From: a virus
Direction: 5' to 3' (one strand)
Length of the DNA stretch: 36,436 bases
IMG/VR virus record: IMGVR_UViG_3300032322_000749
Location: 1 to 36,436 of that record
Of this stretch, positions 7,038 to 13,363 are shown piece by piece. The notes under the pieces were generated by a model that was not told where the DNA came from, made no database searches, and saw only the letters and a list, made by a program, of their open reading frames with translations. The translations under genes and the position numbers were made by a program. Every line of letters starts with the position of its first letter. The stretch's first letter is position 1.

Positions 7038-7565
7038 ATGGAGTGGATTATCCGCCTGTTCGCAGGCTTGACGGCAACGTTCGCACTTGTGGGCTTTTGG
7101 GGGATGTCCGAACCGACCCCTCCCACACCTACCCCCACCCCCGTAACGACGCTTATAACGCTTCCTATTGCGCCTGAGACGGTACCTACCACCACTTTGC
7201 CGATACCGGCAGATGCCCTCTGCCCCCAATGGTGGGCCTTGGCTGTCGAGGCAGGCTGGACACCCGACCTCCTCCCCACCCTCGACTATGTGATGTGGCG
7301 CGAGTCCCGATGCCAGCCCGAAGCACACAACACCACCCTCAACCGAGATGGCTCAGCCGACGTCGGCCTCACCCAAATCAACGACCGAAGCTGGTGCAAA
7401 GGCACACGCTGGTATCCAGAAGGATACTTGCAAACCGTCGGCGCATTATCTACTGTTGGATGCGAACAACTATTCGACCCATACCTCAACCTCCTCTCAG
7501 CGAAAGCCATCTACGACTATGCGCAAACAACCAACGGAAACGGATGGCAACCGTGGAAACTCTAA
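7038..7565 (+). CDS. Secreted or anchored lysozyme/transglycosylase-like protein
   Basis: A 175-aa protein behind a clear AAAGGGG ribosome binding site. Residues 4-22 form a signal-anchor helix, then a Thr/Pro-rich linker (TPPTPTPTP, residues 27-58). The C-terminal domain resembles SLT-type lysozymes: MWRESRC with candidate catalytic E89, ADVGLTQIN (108-115), and a late helix (YLNLLSAKAIYDYA). Four cysteines may form disulfides outside the membrane. It should act on peptidoglycan from the outer face of the membrane. Unlike the endolysin it is encoded among early genes, so it may serve wall remodelling or superinfection control rather than terminal lysis; that is inference. Confidence 0.8.
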   Translation: MEWIIRLFAGLTATFALVGFWGMSEPTPPTPTPTPVTTLITLPIAPETVPTTTLPIPADALCPQWWALAVEAGWTPDLLPTLDYVMWRESRCQPEAHNTTLNRDGSADVGLTQINDRSWCKGTRWYPEGYLQTVGALSTVGCEQLFDPYLNLLSAKAIYDYAQTTNGNGWQPWKL

Positions 7566-7575
7566 GTACACGTAC

Positions 7576-7833
7576 ATGCAACTGCTAAGCGAATGGGAAC
7601 TGGCCGACAAACACCAGGACTGGAAAGACGAAGCAGCCTGCTACGGACTCTCAGGCGACCTGTTCTTCCCAGGAGACAACAACCACTACAACCCCGAAGC
7701 GTTCACGATCTGCAACCGATGTCCGGTACGTGAACGCTGTCTAGCATTTGCAATGAACAACTACATCGCATACGGTATTTGGGGTGGAATGACCCCACCG
7801 GAACGACAACGATACAGAAGAAGCTTGTGCTAA
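7576..7833 (+). CDS. WhiB-family iron-sulfur transcription regulator
   Basis: An 85-aa protein with four conserved cysteines, C22, C46, C49 and C55 (C-x2-C-x5-C after the first), that in WhiB/Wbl proteins ligate a 4Fe-4S cluster. The G[I/V]WGG turn follows (GIWGG, 67-71), then a basic C-terminus (PPERQRYRRSLC). Wbl proteins bind the primary sigma factor and alter promoter choice. Phage copies can shut down host Wbl function. No strong ribosome binding site precedes ATG 7576; an in-frame ATG at 7519 would overlap the upstream gene. This gene is the best evidence for an actinobacterial host. Confidence 0.92.
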   Translation: MQLLSEWELADKHQDWKDEAACYGLSGDLFFPGDNNHYNPEAFTICNRCPVRERCLAFAMNNYIAYGIWGGMTPPERQRYRRSLC

Positions 7834-8063
7834 TGGCATGGAACGACGAAGTAACCGAGAAACAGTTGCGCATGATTACCGCACTCGAACTGCAACTCGG
7901 TCGCATACCATCGCACCGAACAGGGTTCAACCGACGCAAAGCACAAATGCTTATTGACGGATTGCAAGAAGAACTTCGCGCAGTCAACCAGCAAGAACAA
8001 CGCTGGTGCTGCCCGAACTGCGGAATAGAACTACAACTACCAAACACTCAGGAGGTATCATGA
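7833..8063 (+). CDS. Small helical protein with C-terminal Cys motif (76 aa)
   Basis: Starts in a TAATG overlap with whiB. The body is helical (EVTEKQLRMITALELQLGR, then KAQMLIDGLQEELRAV). A C-terminal CCPNCG motif suggests half of a zinc knuckle, perhaps completed by dimerisation. The KQLRMI...L start resembles the C-terminal helical module of some recombination proteins. I could not assign a family. It overlaps the next gene by four bases. Confidence 0.65.
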   Translation: MAWNDEVTEKQLRMITALELQLGRIPSHRTGFNRRKAQMLIDGLQEELRAVNQQEQRWCCPNCGIELQLPNTQEVS

Positions 8064-8236
8064 GCGACAACCAATCCATTTTCTATGAGGCGTGGATTAG
8101 CGATCTGCAACGCGACCTCGACAGTCTGCGAGAAGACAAACGAGAACTGCTACGCAAAGTGGCACAACTCGAACATCTCATCGCGGAATACGGCAATAAA
8201 CTAACCAACCTCATCCAACAAAGGGGAGATGAATAA
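8060..8236 (+). CDS. Small coiled-coil protein (58 aa)
   Basis: The ATG at 8060 follows an AGGAGGT ribosome binding site. Almost the whole peptide is a predicted coiled coil (WISDLQRDLDSLREDKRELL, then VAQLEHLIAEYGNKLTNL). It is likely a dimerising accessory protein. No function is evident. It is coupled to the following gene by a TAATG overlap. Confidence 0.7.
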   Translation: MSDNQSIFYEAWISDLQRDLDSLREDKRELLRKVAQLEHLIAEYGNKLTNLIQQRGDE

Positions 8237-8490
8237 TGTCAGCAGCAACGTGGTACAAACTCAAAAGCGGCGTATGGGGCGTAAAGATTCGCCACGACGG
8301 GCAACCAAACGAACAAATTGAAGTCACGAACAAAAACGGCGAAACCAAAACCGTCTATCTGGTCGGTTGCGCAGCCAAGTTTGATGACGCCCAACTGTGG
8401 TCGATTACCGACAACGCACCACAAAACGTGATACCAACCAGGAACATCACGGCATCAGGTCCAAAAACGTTGGACGAAGAACCGTTCTAA
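8236..8490 (+). CDS. Small beta-rich hypothetical protein (84 aa)
   Basis: The protein reads MSAATWYKLKSGVWGVKI, then EQIEVTNKNGETKTVYLV, and ends TLDEEPF. Alternating hydrophobic residues suggest a small beta barrel. An acidic tail ending in Phe recalls single-strand-binding proteins, but no OB-fold signature is secure. It lies between a coiled-coil gene and an HTH gene, with TAATG overlaps on both sides. Confidence 0.65.
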   Translation: MSAATWYKLKSGVWGVKIRHDGQPNEQIEVTNKNGETKTVYLVGCAAKFDDAQLWSITDNAPQNVIPTRNITASGPKTLDEEPF

Positions 8491-8771
8491 TGTTCGTCAA
8501 ACAACACCGCCTCCCGTATCAAGCGTTGGAACGAATGTTCAACGGCGAGATCACGGCAGAAGATTTGGCGGAAGTTGCACAAGTGAACTCCGGAACTATT
8601 TGGAACTGGAAAAAACATGGCATCCCCGAACCGCAAGCAGACAAAGTTGCAGTCCGAATGGGACTGCACCCAGCCTCCATTTGGGGCGACCAATGGTGGG
8701 ATTTGGCGAACCTGCCTCCACTGCGGGACGGTCGAGAGAGCACTGACACCACTCCCTCAGCAGATACATGA
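8490..8771 (+). CDS. Helix-turn-helix regulator
   Basis: A 93-aa protein starting in a TAATG overlap. Residues about 18-48 (EDLAEVAQVNSGTIWNWKKHGIPEPQ) look like a Cro/C1-type or MerR-like helix-turn-helix. ADKVAVRMGLHPASIWGDQWW follows, the usual helix closing such domains. The last about 20 residues are polar and probably disordered. From base 8617 on, the same DNA also reads as a Cys-rich ORF in another frame. It probably regulates phage early genes; the operator is unknown. Confidence 0.75.
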   Translation: MFVKQHRLPYQALERMFNGEITAEDLAEVAQVNSGTIWNWKKHGIPEPQADKVAVRMGLHPASIWGDQWWDLANLPPLRDGRESTDTTPSADT

Positions 8772-8868
8772 CACTTGCGGCTGCCCCTGCCACGCATACC
8801 GCATGGGCAAACTGACATCAGCAGACAACAACTGGAAGAAAAAGAAACCTAAAACGAAGGGGAAATAA
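8617..8868 (+). CDS. Cys-rich zinc-binding-like protein overlapping the HTH gene
   Basis: An 83-aa ORF whose first 155 bases overlap the HTH gene in another frame. Its middle has a credible zinc pattern, TCLHCGTVERALTPL followed by HDTCGCPCHAYRM: two CxxC-like pairs plus a final Cys-His. The tail is very basic (KKKKPKTKGK). The stop overlaps the methyltransferase start as TAATG, the usual junction in this phage, and the last 97 bases have no other gene. The true start may be later than ATG 8617. The Cys pattern and junction support it; the long overlap keeps confidence moderate. Confidence 0.5.
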   Translation: MASPNRKQTKLQSEWDCTQPPFGATNGGIWRTCLHCGTVERALTPLPQQIHDTCGCPCHAYRMGKLTSADNNWKKKKPKTKGK

Positions 8869-10568
8869 TGAAAGTGTTATCACTGTTCTCAGGTGTTGGC
8901 GGATTCGACCTGGGCTTAGAGGCCGCTGGTATGGAAACGGTGTTCCAATGCGAATGGGACAAACACGCCACCAACATCCTCGAAAAACATTGGCCTCACG
9001 TTCCACGGTGGGGTGACATCTCCACCCTCACCGGCAAACACATCCTCCAACACGCACCCGTCATTGACGTCGTGGCGTGGGGATCACCATGCCAAGACCT
9101 CTCCGTTGCAGGCAAACGAGCAGGCCTAGAAGGGTCACGCTCAGGACTATTCCATGAAGGTGTACGAATCATCAAAGAACTACGAAAGGAAACCAACAAT
9201 GAATACCCAAGAATCTCTATTTGGGAAAACGTCTACGGAGCACTCAACTCCAACCGAGGCGCTGACTTCGGGGTCATCCTCAACGAAATGGCTGAAGCAG
9301 GGGCGCTGGTCCAAGAATGGCGAGTCCTGGATGCACAATACTTCGGAGTCCCACAACGGCGTCGACGAGTGTTCCTCATCTCTGTCTTTGATACTGCAAC
9401 CGCAACACGATGTCCCGACCCGCTACTACCTGTCAGCGAAGGCGTGCAGTGGCATCCTGCGACGAGCCACACGACGAGGCAAACAGTTACCGGCGAGACT
9501 TCAGCAAGCTTTGGAAGCGGTAGTCAATGGCCAGCCGGCGCAAATGAACACGGAGTCCTCAGACAATCCATAAGTTCCAAATGGAGCAAAGGTTCAAGCG
9601 GACCAAGTGGCGATGAATGCATCAACATGGTTGTCGGTGCGTTGGCTGCTCGTGACTACAAAGGCGTCGGTAACCAATACGTCAACGAAGGCAAGGTCAT
9701 CGTTGAACCGTTCACCAAATCGAAGCGGCCTCAAACAGCAACCGACGACGAAACATGGGTCGCAGATCAACCCAACCCCACACTCAACGCCTTCGACCAA
9801 GGCGACACACGCACCACCACCGTCATCGTGGAAGACCCCGTGTTGATGCGTCAACGAGAAGGCAAACCAAGAGGAGGCAAAGGCCCACTCCTCTCCAACG
9901 ACAAATCATTGACCCTCTCTGGTGGCAACGACCAAACATTATTCCAACCCGCCGAAGACCCCATCGTGTTTGAGAACTCATACCGTGACGCTGCACGCAT
10001 CGCAGAAGACGGCATCACCCAAACACTCACCAGCAAAATGGGCACCGGCGGAGGCAACACACCAATGATTGCCTTCCCCATACAAGACGGACGTGAAATG
10101 GAAAAGAACCAGAACGGCATCGGAGTAGCAGACGACGGCACACCTGCGTACACCATCGACCGAACCGGTGCGCAAGCCGTCGCTTACTCTGTGCGCGAGG
10201 ATGCAAAAGCCAACACGTTCTCGGCAACCGAACTAGACAAAGCGAACTCGCTGTCGGCTCTACGCCCCAGCCCGCAATCACACCATGCCCAAATGTTCAT
10301 CGCAGAACACGTCGTCTCACCAAGCCTCACCGCCAGCAACGACCCATCAAGATCACCACAATCAGCCGAAATCACCCAACAAGTCACCGCCATCCACCAA
10401 GCCACCATGGCAGTCCGACGCCTCACCCCACTCGAATGCGAACGACTCATGGGCTGGCCCGATGACTGGACAGCAGGACAATCAGACACCCACCGATACA
10501 AACAATGCGGCAACGGCGTAGCCTCACCCGTCGCCCAATGGATTGCCCAACAACTCCTCAAACTATGA
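8868..10568 (+). CDS. DNA (cytosine-5) methyltransferase with long variable insert
   Basis: A 566-aa C5-cytosine methyltransferase. Motif I is LFSGVGGFDLG (6-16). Motif IV is GSPCQDLS with catalytic C75. Motif VI is ENV (120-122), motif VIII QRRRR (163-167), motif IX starts near RRLTPLECERLMGWP (517-531), and motif X has GNGVA (548-552). It transfers methyl groups from AdoMet to cytosine and probably protects phage DNA from restriction. The region between motifs VIII and IX (about 180-515) is unusually long. It contains repeated Thr/Leu-rich phrases (ITQTLTSKMG, KSLTLSGGN, SPSLTASND) and presumably includes target recognition. A separate gene is nested inside at 9199-9573 in another frame. 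Confidence 0.93.
   Translation: MKVLSLFSGVGGFDLGLEAAGMETVFQCEWDKHATNILEKHWPHVPRWGDISTLTGKHILQHAPVIDVVAWGSPCQDLSVAGKRAGLEGSRSGLFHEGVRIIKELRKETNNEYPRISIWENVYGALNSNRGADFGVILNEMAEAGALVQEWRVLDAQYFGVPQRRRRVFLISVFDTATATRCPDPLLPVSEGVQWHPATSHTTRQTVTGETSASFGSGSQWPAGANEHGVLRQSISSKWSKGSSGPSGDECINMVVGALAARDYKGVGNQYVNEGKVIVEPFTKSKRPQTATDDETWVADQPNPTLNAFDQGDTRTTTVIVEDPVLMRQREGKPRGGKGPLLSNDKSLTLSGGNDQTLFQPAEDPIVFENSYRDAARIAEDGITQTLTSKMGTGGGNTPMIAFPIQDGREMEKNQNGIGVADDGTPAYTIDRTGAQAVAYSVREDAKANTFSATELDKANSLSALRPSPQSHHAQMFIAEHVVSPSLTASNDPSRSPQSAEITQQVTAIHQATMAVRRLTPLECERLMGWPDDWTAGQSDTHRYKQCGNGVASPVAQWIAQQLLKL
9199..9573 (+). CDS. Gene nested out of frame inside the methyltransferase gene
   Basis: A 124-aa product read in another frame wholly within the methyltransferase. 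ATG 9199 has its own ribosome binding site (GAAAGGA, eight bases upstream). The sequence does not look like a random shadow: NTQESLFGKTS at the N-terminus, a Ser-rich centre with VDECSSSLSLIL, then RYYLSAKACSGILRR (75-89) and RRGKQLPARLQQALEAV. From memory, phage proteins encoded at or overlapping cytosine methyltransferases carry this YYLS-KACAGILRRA-RRGK-LP signature, which would mean a conserved overlapping pair. Its biochemical role is unknown. The family recognition needs a database search to confirm. Confidence 0.7.
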   Translation: MNTQESLFGKTSTEHSTPTEALTSGSSSTKWLKQGRWSKNGESWMHNTSESHNGVDECSSSLSLILQPQHDVPTRYYLSAKACSGILRRATRRGKQLPARLQQALEAVVNGQPAQMNTESSDNP

Positions 10569-10714
10569 AAAAATCTGTGCGCTACGAATGTCCACGCTGC
10601 GGCCAAACAGTAGTGCTACACGTCCAGGCGACACAGCCGCCGATGTGCAGAAACCCGAAAGCTCACGGCTCAACAGCCGTAGAAATGGCGACCCGCCCAA
10701 GAAAGAGAGAGTAA
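10565..10714 (+). CDS. Small zinc-ribbon protein (49 aa)
   Basis: Begins at the ATG overlapping the methyltransferase stop (ATGA). The peptide has YECPRCGQ followed by PPMCRN, giving three clear cysteines, plus a His downstream (KAHG), and a basic end (RPRKRE). It looks like a minimal zinc ribbon and may bind nucleic acid. It is the last plus-strand gene before the convergent minus-strand block. Confidence 0.7.
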   Translation: MKKSVRYECPRCGQTVVLHVQATQPPMCRNPKAHGSTAVEMATRPRKRE

Positions 10715-10745
10715 CTCGGGCAGGCCGCCATCGAAACACTAGCAA

Positions 10746-11024
10746 TCAAATACGTCGTTTACGCAACGGACGGAACTCCAACCGTGCCACCTCAACGATC
10801 TCAACGCCTGTCCAACCGTTCCAACTAGCAGCCACTTGTGCGGCCTCCCGTCGCCCCCACAAGTAGGCCAACCGTTTATTCTTCGTGAACGTCTCACCAC
10901 GCCACCGATACGGTCCGGCCCACCACGCCCCGTCGCGCAATCTCACCACGACAAACACCGTGTTGCGTGGTTGAGGCTGCCTAATCTTATGGGCGAGACG
11001 GCGGTAAAGATACCGTCTCATCGA
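10746..11024 (-). CDS. Basic hypothetical protein (92 aa)
   Basis: The last gene of the minus-strand block, converging on the plus-strand early genes 32 bases away. I start it at ATG 11024, overlapping the upstream membrane gene by seven bases. The product is strongly basic, with a Trp-rich middle (WWAGPYRWRGETF) and a C-terminus REAAQVAASWNGWTGVEIVEV. The beta-strand then helix pattern resembles small conserved actinophage proteins of unknown role. No ribosome binding site is obvious. Confidence 0.6.
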   Translation of the reverse strand, partial: SMRRYLYRRLAHKIRQPQPRNTVFVVVRLRDGAWWAGPYRWRGETFTKNKRLAYLWGRREAAQVAASWNGWTGVEIVEVARLEFRPLRKRRI

Positions 11025-11191
11025 CGGCGATGCCACGCACGCCACGCCAAGTAGCTGACGGCGAGAGAGCCAACGAGCCTTGCGGCCCACACTCCGTAGC
11101 CGTCGGTAGGGCTACCGGTAGTGATGCCAAGTAGGAGGGTGGCGGCGAGCGCGGTAGCCCACGCGTCGGTGAACGTCGTCCTACCGTTCAT
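11018..11191 (-). CDS. Small membrane protein (57 aa)
   Basis: From ATG 11191 the peptide has two hydrophobic segments, AWATALAATLLLGITTG (about 10-26) and VWAARLVGSLAVSYLAW (about 34-50), and a basic C-terminus (RAWHRRR). This predicts a hairpin membrane protein. It overlaps the preceding and following minus-strand genes by a few bases. Small early membrane proteins of phages may affect superinfection or host membrane functions, but nothing specific can be claimed. Confidence 0.6.
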   Translation of the reverse strand: MNGRTTFTDAWATALAATLLLGITTGSPTDGYGVWAARLVGSLAVSYLAWRAWHRRR

Positions 11192-11495
11192 CGTTGGCCA
11201 ACACGTTGCGGCATAGTTCGGTAGTGGCGTTGAGGTAGCCCTGATTCCATGCTTGCTCGTAGTACCAAAGATCGGACCATGACCAGCCTTCGGTGTTGAG
11301 GTCGGCGGGTATCTCATCGAACGGTCCTGGTATCTCATAGTTGTGGAGTGTGCCGGCTTCGGCGTTGCGTGCCCATTCGGTAGCCATGTCGTATTCGGCA
11401 GGGTCGAGCTGCCAATAGTGGTGCGCGGCCTCCACGCCGTAGTCGTACGCCATGCGTTCGATCTGAACGCGGCTCGGTGTGTCGGTGGTTTCCAT
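11181..11495 (-). CDS. Acidic hypothetical protein (104 aa)
   Basis: The start at 11495 lies in a TAATG overlap with the upstream gene. The protein is acidic and rich in Trp/Tyr/Ala (YDYGVEAAHHYWQLDPAEY, then GWSWSDLWYYEQAWNQGYL). It is probably all-helical. The composition resembles the ArdA-like protein and the 203-aa protein of the same block: acidic, aromatic, possibly DNA-mimicking. No family was recognised. Confidence 0.65.
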   Translation of the reverse strand: METTDTPSRVQIERMAYDYGVEAAHHYWQLDPAEYDMATEWARNAEAGTLHNYEIPGPFDEIPADLNTEGWSWSDLWYYEQAWNQGYLNATTELCRNVLANDER

Positions 11496-12106
11496 TAGTT
11501 GCCGCCTTCGCCGTTGTCGTCGGTCCAGAACGGTGTTGGCGCGAACTCGCCTTCGTCGGTGAACCGGCGGGTCAGTTCGTGGCACTCGCTGTATGTTTCG
11601 ATGACGTACTCGGCACTTGTGTACGCTTCGCATTGTTGGCGGGCGTAGCGGTACAGCTTGCCGTTGAGCGTGTCAATCATGTCCTGGGTAGCGTCGTAAA
11701 GGTCGCCGTGTTCGATGTATGCCTCGTCGTCGGTTTCCACGCACTCCACTCGGCTGCCGCCGTAGTTGCGGTTGCTGACGCGTGCGTAGGTGACGCCTTC
11801 GGGCCACGCCAGGTTGGGCAGGTCGGATCGGTGGAGTTTGCCTTCGATACTTGCGTGGTCGGACTGTGAGTATGAGACGGACCAGAAGATTCGTACGCCG
11901 TACTTGTCTGCGAGTTCTCGGCGGCTGAGTACGGTGCCGTCGCTGCCGGTGGCGAGCATTGCAAAGTAGCCTGCGAGGTCCTCGGTCACCATGTCGGCGT
12001 CGAGTGATTCCCACGCCTCGTTACTCAACACTTCGAGCGCACGTTTCTGTGCGTCGGGTGGTAGCTCGTCGTAGGTGTACACGTTGTGGGTTGCTGTTAC
12101 TTTCAT
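11495..12106 (-). CDS. Acidic hypothetical early protein (203 aa)
   Basis: ATG 12106 follows an AAAGGAGAAA ribosome binding site. The product is acidic and starts with VYTYDELPPDAQKRALEVL. A central IFWSVSYSQSDHASIEGKL motif precedes a Cys/Tyr-rich C-terminal half (YARQQCEAYTSAEYVIETY). Phage proteins with the Y-x-[FY]-DEL-PxAQ-A start and the SYSQSDxASIEG core recur in phage early regions (from memory) without known function. Its location beside an ArdA-like gene hints at an anti-defence block. Confidence 0.7.
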   Translation of the reverse strand: MKVTATHNVYTYDELPPDAQKRALEVLSNEAWESLDADMVTEDLAGYFAMLATGSDGTVLSRRELADKYGVRIFWSVSYSQSDHASIEGKLHRSDLPNLAWPEGVTYARVSNRNYGGSRVECVETDDEAYIEHGDLYDATQDMIDTLNGKLYRYARQQCEAYTSAEYVIETYSECHELTRRFTDEGEFAPTPFWTDDNGEGGN

Positions 12107-12126
12107 GGGTTTCTCCTTTGTTGTTG

Positions 12127-12270
12127 TTATTTGATTTCGGTTCGGGTTGAGTGTCTATGTGCGCGTCGGCGGGCGTTGCGTCGGCGTTCTTGATCTATGC
12201 CAGCGTCTTTGCCTACGAAGTAGGCGGCGATTATGAGGCCGTTAGCGAGGGCGAATACTGTCCAGGTCAT
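12127..12270 (-). CDS. Small membrane protein (47 aa)
   Basis: A 47-codon gene. ATG 12270 overlaps the stop of the ArdA-like gene (ATGA). An N-terminal transmembrane helix (WTVFALANGLIIAAYFVG, residues 3-20) is followed by a very basic tail (RRRNARRRAHRH). One membrane pass with a positive cytoplasmic tail suggests N-out topology. No homologue was recognised; support is the clean overlap junction and the membrane-protein composition. Confidence 0.6.
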   Translation of the reverse strand: MTWTVFALANGLIIAAYFVGKDAGIDQERRRNARRRAHRHSTRTEIK

Positions 12271-12851
12271 ACGCTGCGCCACGTGTGACCGGTGGCCTCG
12301 TCGTAGTAGTAGTCCATTTCTAGGTCGCGTGCGAACTTTTCATCGTCGAAGTATTGGGCGAGGTGGTCGGGTAGTTCGTCAAGAAGGCCAGCGTTGACTA
12401 TGTACTCGTTAGCACACTCTAAGAATGTGTTCCATTGGCCGCAGTAGTTGTCCGCGTCGTACTCAATGAGGCTGGCCAACTTGTCGGTGCCAAGCCAGCC
12501 GGCTAGCACGTTGATACGTTCCAGGTCGCCTGAGTCGTCGAGCTCCGCTAATACGTCGGAGTTGTTGTAGAACTCTGCCAGAGTTCGGCAGTCTGCGGGT
12601 ACGTGTTCTGTGTCGAATACGTCGAACTCGTCGCCGCCACACGCTACGCAGCGGGCGTACGTGGTGCCGCTCGGGTAGGTGGCGGGTTCGGCTTGGTGGC
12701 CGTAGGTGAGTGCGCCGTCGGTGCGCTCGGCTTCGGCTATGTCGTCGGCGGCTTCGCGGGCGGTGATCCATCGACCGACGAGCCTCCCTGAGTTGTGGCA
12801 CGATAGGCAGCCAATCCAGGCTGCCGGCTCCGTGCGGGTCGTAGTTGTCAT
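12267..12851 (-). CDS. ardA: ArdA-like antirestriction protein
   Basis: A 194-aa acidic protein. The C-terminal half matches the ArdA pattern: GWLGTDKLASLIEY, DNYCGQWNTFLECANEY, and especially YFDDEKFARDLEMDYYYDEATGH (167-189). ArdA proteins are extended DNA mimics that block type I restriction enzymes. The N-terminal domain starts WIGCLSCHNSGRLVGRWI (12-29), as ArdA does (position, small residues, N-G, WI), but it also has paired cysteines (C15-x2-C18 and C68-x2-C71) that may bind zinc. The start is ATG 12851 behind a GAGAGAGA leader; a longer ORF upstream lacks such a signal. It is first in its transcription unit. Confidence 0.8.
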   Translation of the reverse strand: MTTTTRTEPAAWIGCLSCHNSGRLVGRWITAREAADDIAEAERTDGALTYGHQAEPATYPSGTTYARCVACGGDEFDVFDTEHVPADCRTLAEFYNNSDVLAELDDSGDLERINVLAGWLGTDKLASLIEYDADNYCGQWNTFLECANEYIVNAGLLDELPDHLAQYFDDEKFARDLEMDYYYDEATGHTWRSV

Positions 12852-12872
12852 GTCTCTCTCTTTCTTTGGGTT

Positions 12873-12901
12873 GGTGGTATAGCCACCGATAACACTATCG
12901 G
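12873..12901 (-). promoter_or_regulatory. Operator-like palindromes at the ardA promoter
   Basis: Two inverted repeats lie side by side 22-50 bases upstream of ardA: GGTGG-TATAG-CCACC (12873-12887) and CCGATA-ACAC-TATCGG (12886-12901). On the minus strand GTGACT, 17 bases, then TAGTGT gives a plausible promoter whose -10 box falls inside the second palindrome. Its core GATAACACTATCG (12888-12900) recurs at the other minus-strand promoter (13661-13673) with two mismatches. This is consistent with a shared regulator binding site. Confidence 0.55.
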
Positions 12902-12909
12902 CGGTTAGT

Positions 12910-12958
12910 ACCCTAGTCACCTAATGAGGGTGAATCAGGCGCCAAGCCTGACTAGGGT
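12910..12958. repeat. 10-bp inverted repeat upstream of ardA
   Basis: ACCCTAGTCA (12910-12919) and TGACTAGGGT (12949-12958) are perfect reverse complements, 29 bases apart. A smaller hairpin (TCAGGC-GCCAA-GCCTGA, 12935-12951) lies between them. The left arm overlaps the likely -35 region of ardA. It could be a pair of operator half-sites or a terminator-like structure for the preceding minus-strand genes; no U-run follows, so a simple terminator is less likely. Confidence 0.5.
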
Positions 12959-12966
12959 CGTATTCT

Positions 12967-13134
12967 TCATCCTCCGAAGGCTCGAATGATGTCCTCCCGC
13001 ATTTCTTCGGGAGTCTGTCCCTCTACTGCCTTAGCGTGGCACGGTAGGCAACGATTCTGAGGGAATCTTTCTAGCCAATGCACCATTACGCCACACTCTG
13101 AGCATGGCGTCTCTTCTGGTTCATTGCGCCTCAT
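12967..13134 (-). CDS. Small zinc-knuckle protein (55 aa)
   Basis: ATG 13134 follows a near-perfect ribosome binding site (GGAGGTGA). The peptide has PCSECG (C11, C14) and RCLPCH (C29, C32, H33), a classic four-cysteine zinc knuckle. It ends in an acidic helix (TPEEMREDIIRAFGG). Such mini-proteins are often nucleic-acid-binding or accessory to HNH nucleases, but no HNH core is present. The start overlaps the upstream gene's stop. Confidence 0.7.
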   Translation of the reverse strand: MRRNEPEETPCSECGVMVHWLERFPQNRCLPCHAKAVEGQTPEEMREDIIRAFGG

Positions 13135-13352
13135 GCCGTCACCTCCACGACATCAAGAACGATGCTCTTCCAATCGTTCGCGTATGCGTCCATTCGGGTG
13201 AGCGCATCGTAGGCGCAATCCATGAACTCAATAGCGTCCGATTCATTCTCAAACTCCGCTACTTGGTTGTCCCAATCCAACGGGTCGGAGTTGTCGTTGG
13301 TAAGAAACGATGGTGAACCATCGACCCCCAACCTGAAAAGTATGCGGTACAT
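13131..13352 (-). CDS. Acidic hypothetical protein (73 aa)
   Basis: Starts at ATG 13352 with a strong ribosome binding site (GGAGGAGAG). The acidic product reads MYRILFRLGVDGSPSFLTND, then VAEFENESDAIEFMDCAYDA, ending in beta-prone IVLDVVEVTA. The order of beta strand, acidic helix and strand suggests a compact alpha/beta fold. It could belong to the anti-host early set; no family was recognised. Confidence 0.65.
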   Translation of the reverse strand: MYRILFRLGVDGSPSFLTNDNSDPLDWDNQVAEFENESDAIEFMDCAYDALTRMDAYANDWKSIVLDVVEVTA

Positions 13353-13363
13353 TCTCTCTCCTC

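Noticed and set aside
6624-7328. 234-residue minus-strand frame
   Set aside because: Crosses three well-supported plus-strand genes and their junctions; basic, Cys-rich shadow composition.
11477-11869. 130-residue plus-strand frame opposite the minus-strand block
   Set aside because: The minus strand here has ribosome binding sites and overlapping starts/stops; the plus frame is a Val/Ala/Phe-rich mirror.
12946-12969. Rho-independent terminator between the zinc-knuckle gene and ardA
   Set aside because: Stems exist but no T-run follows on the minus strand, so an operator reading is preferred.
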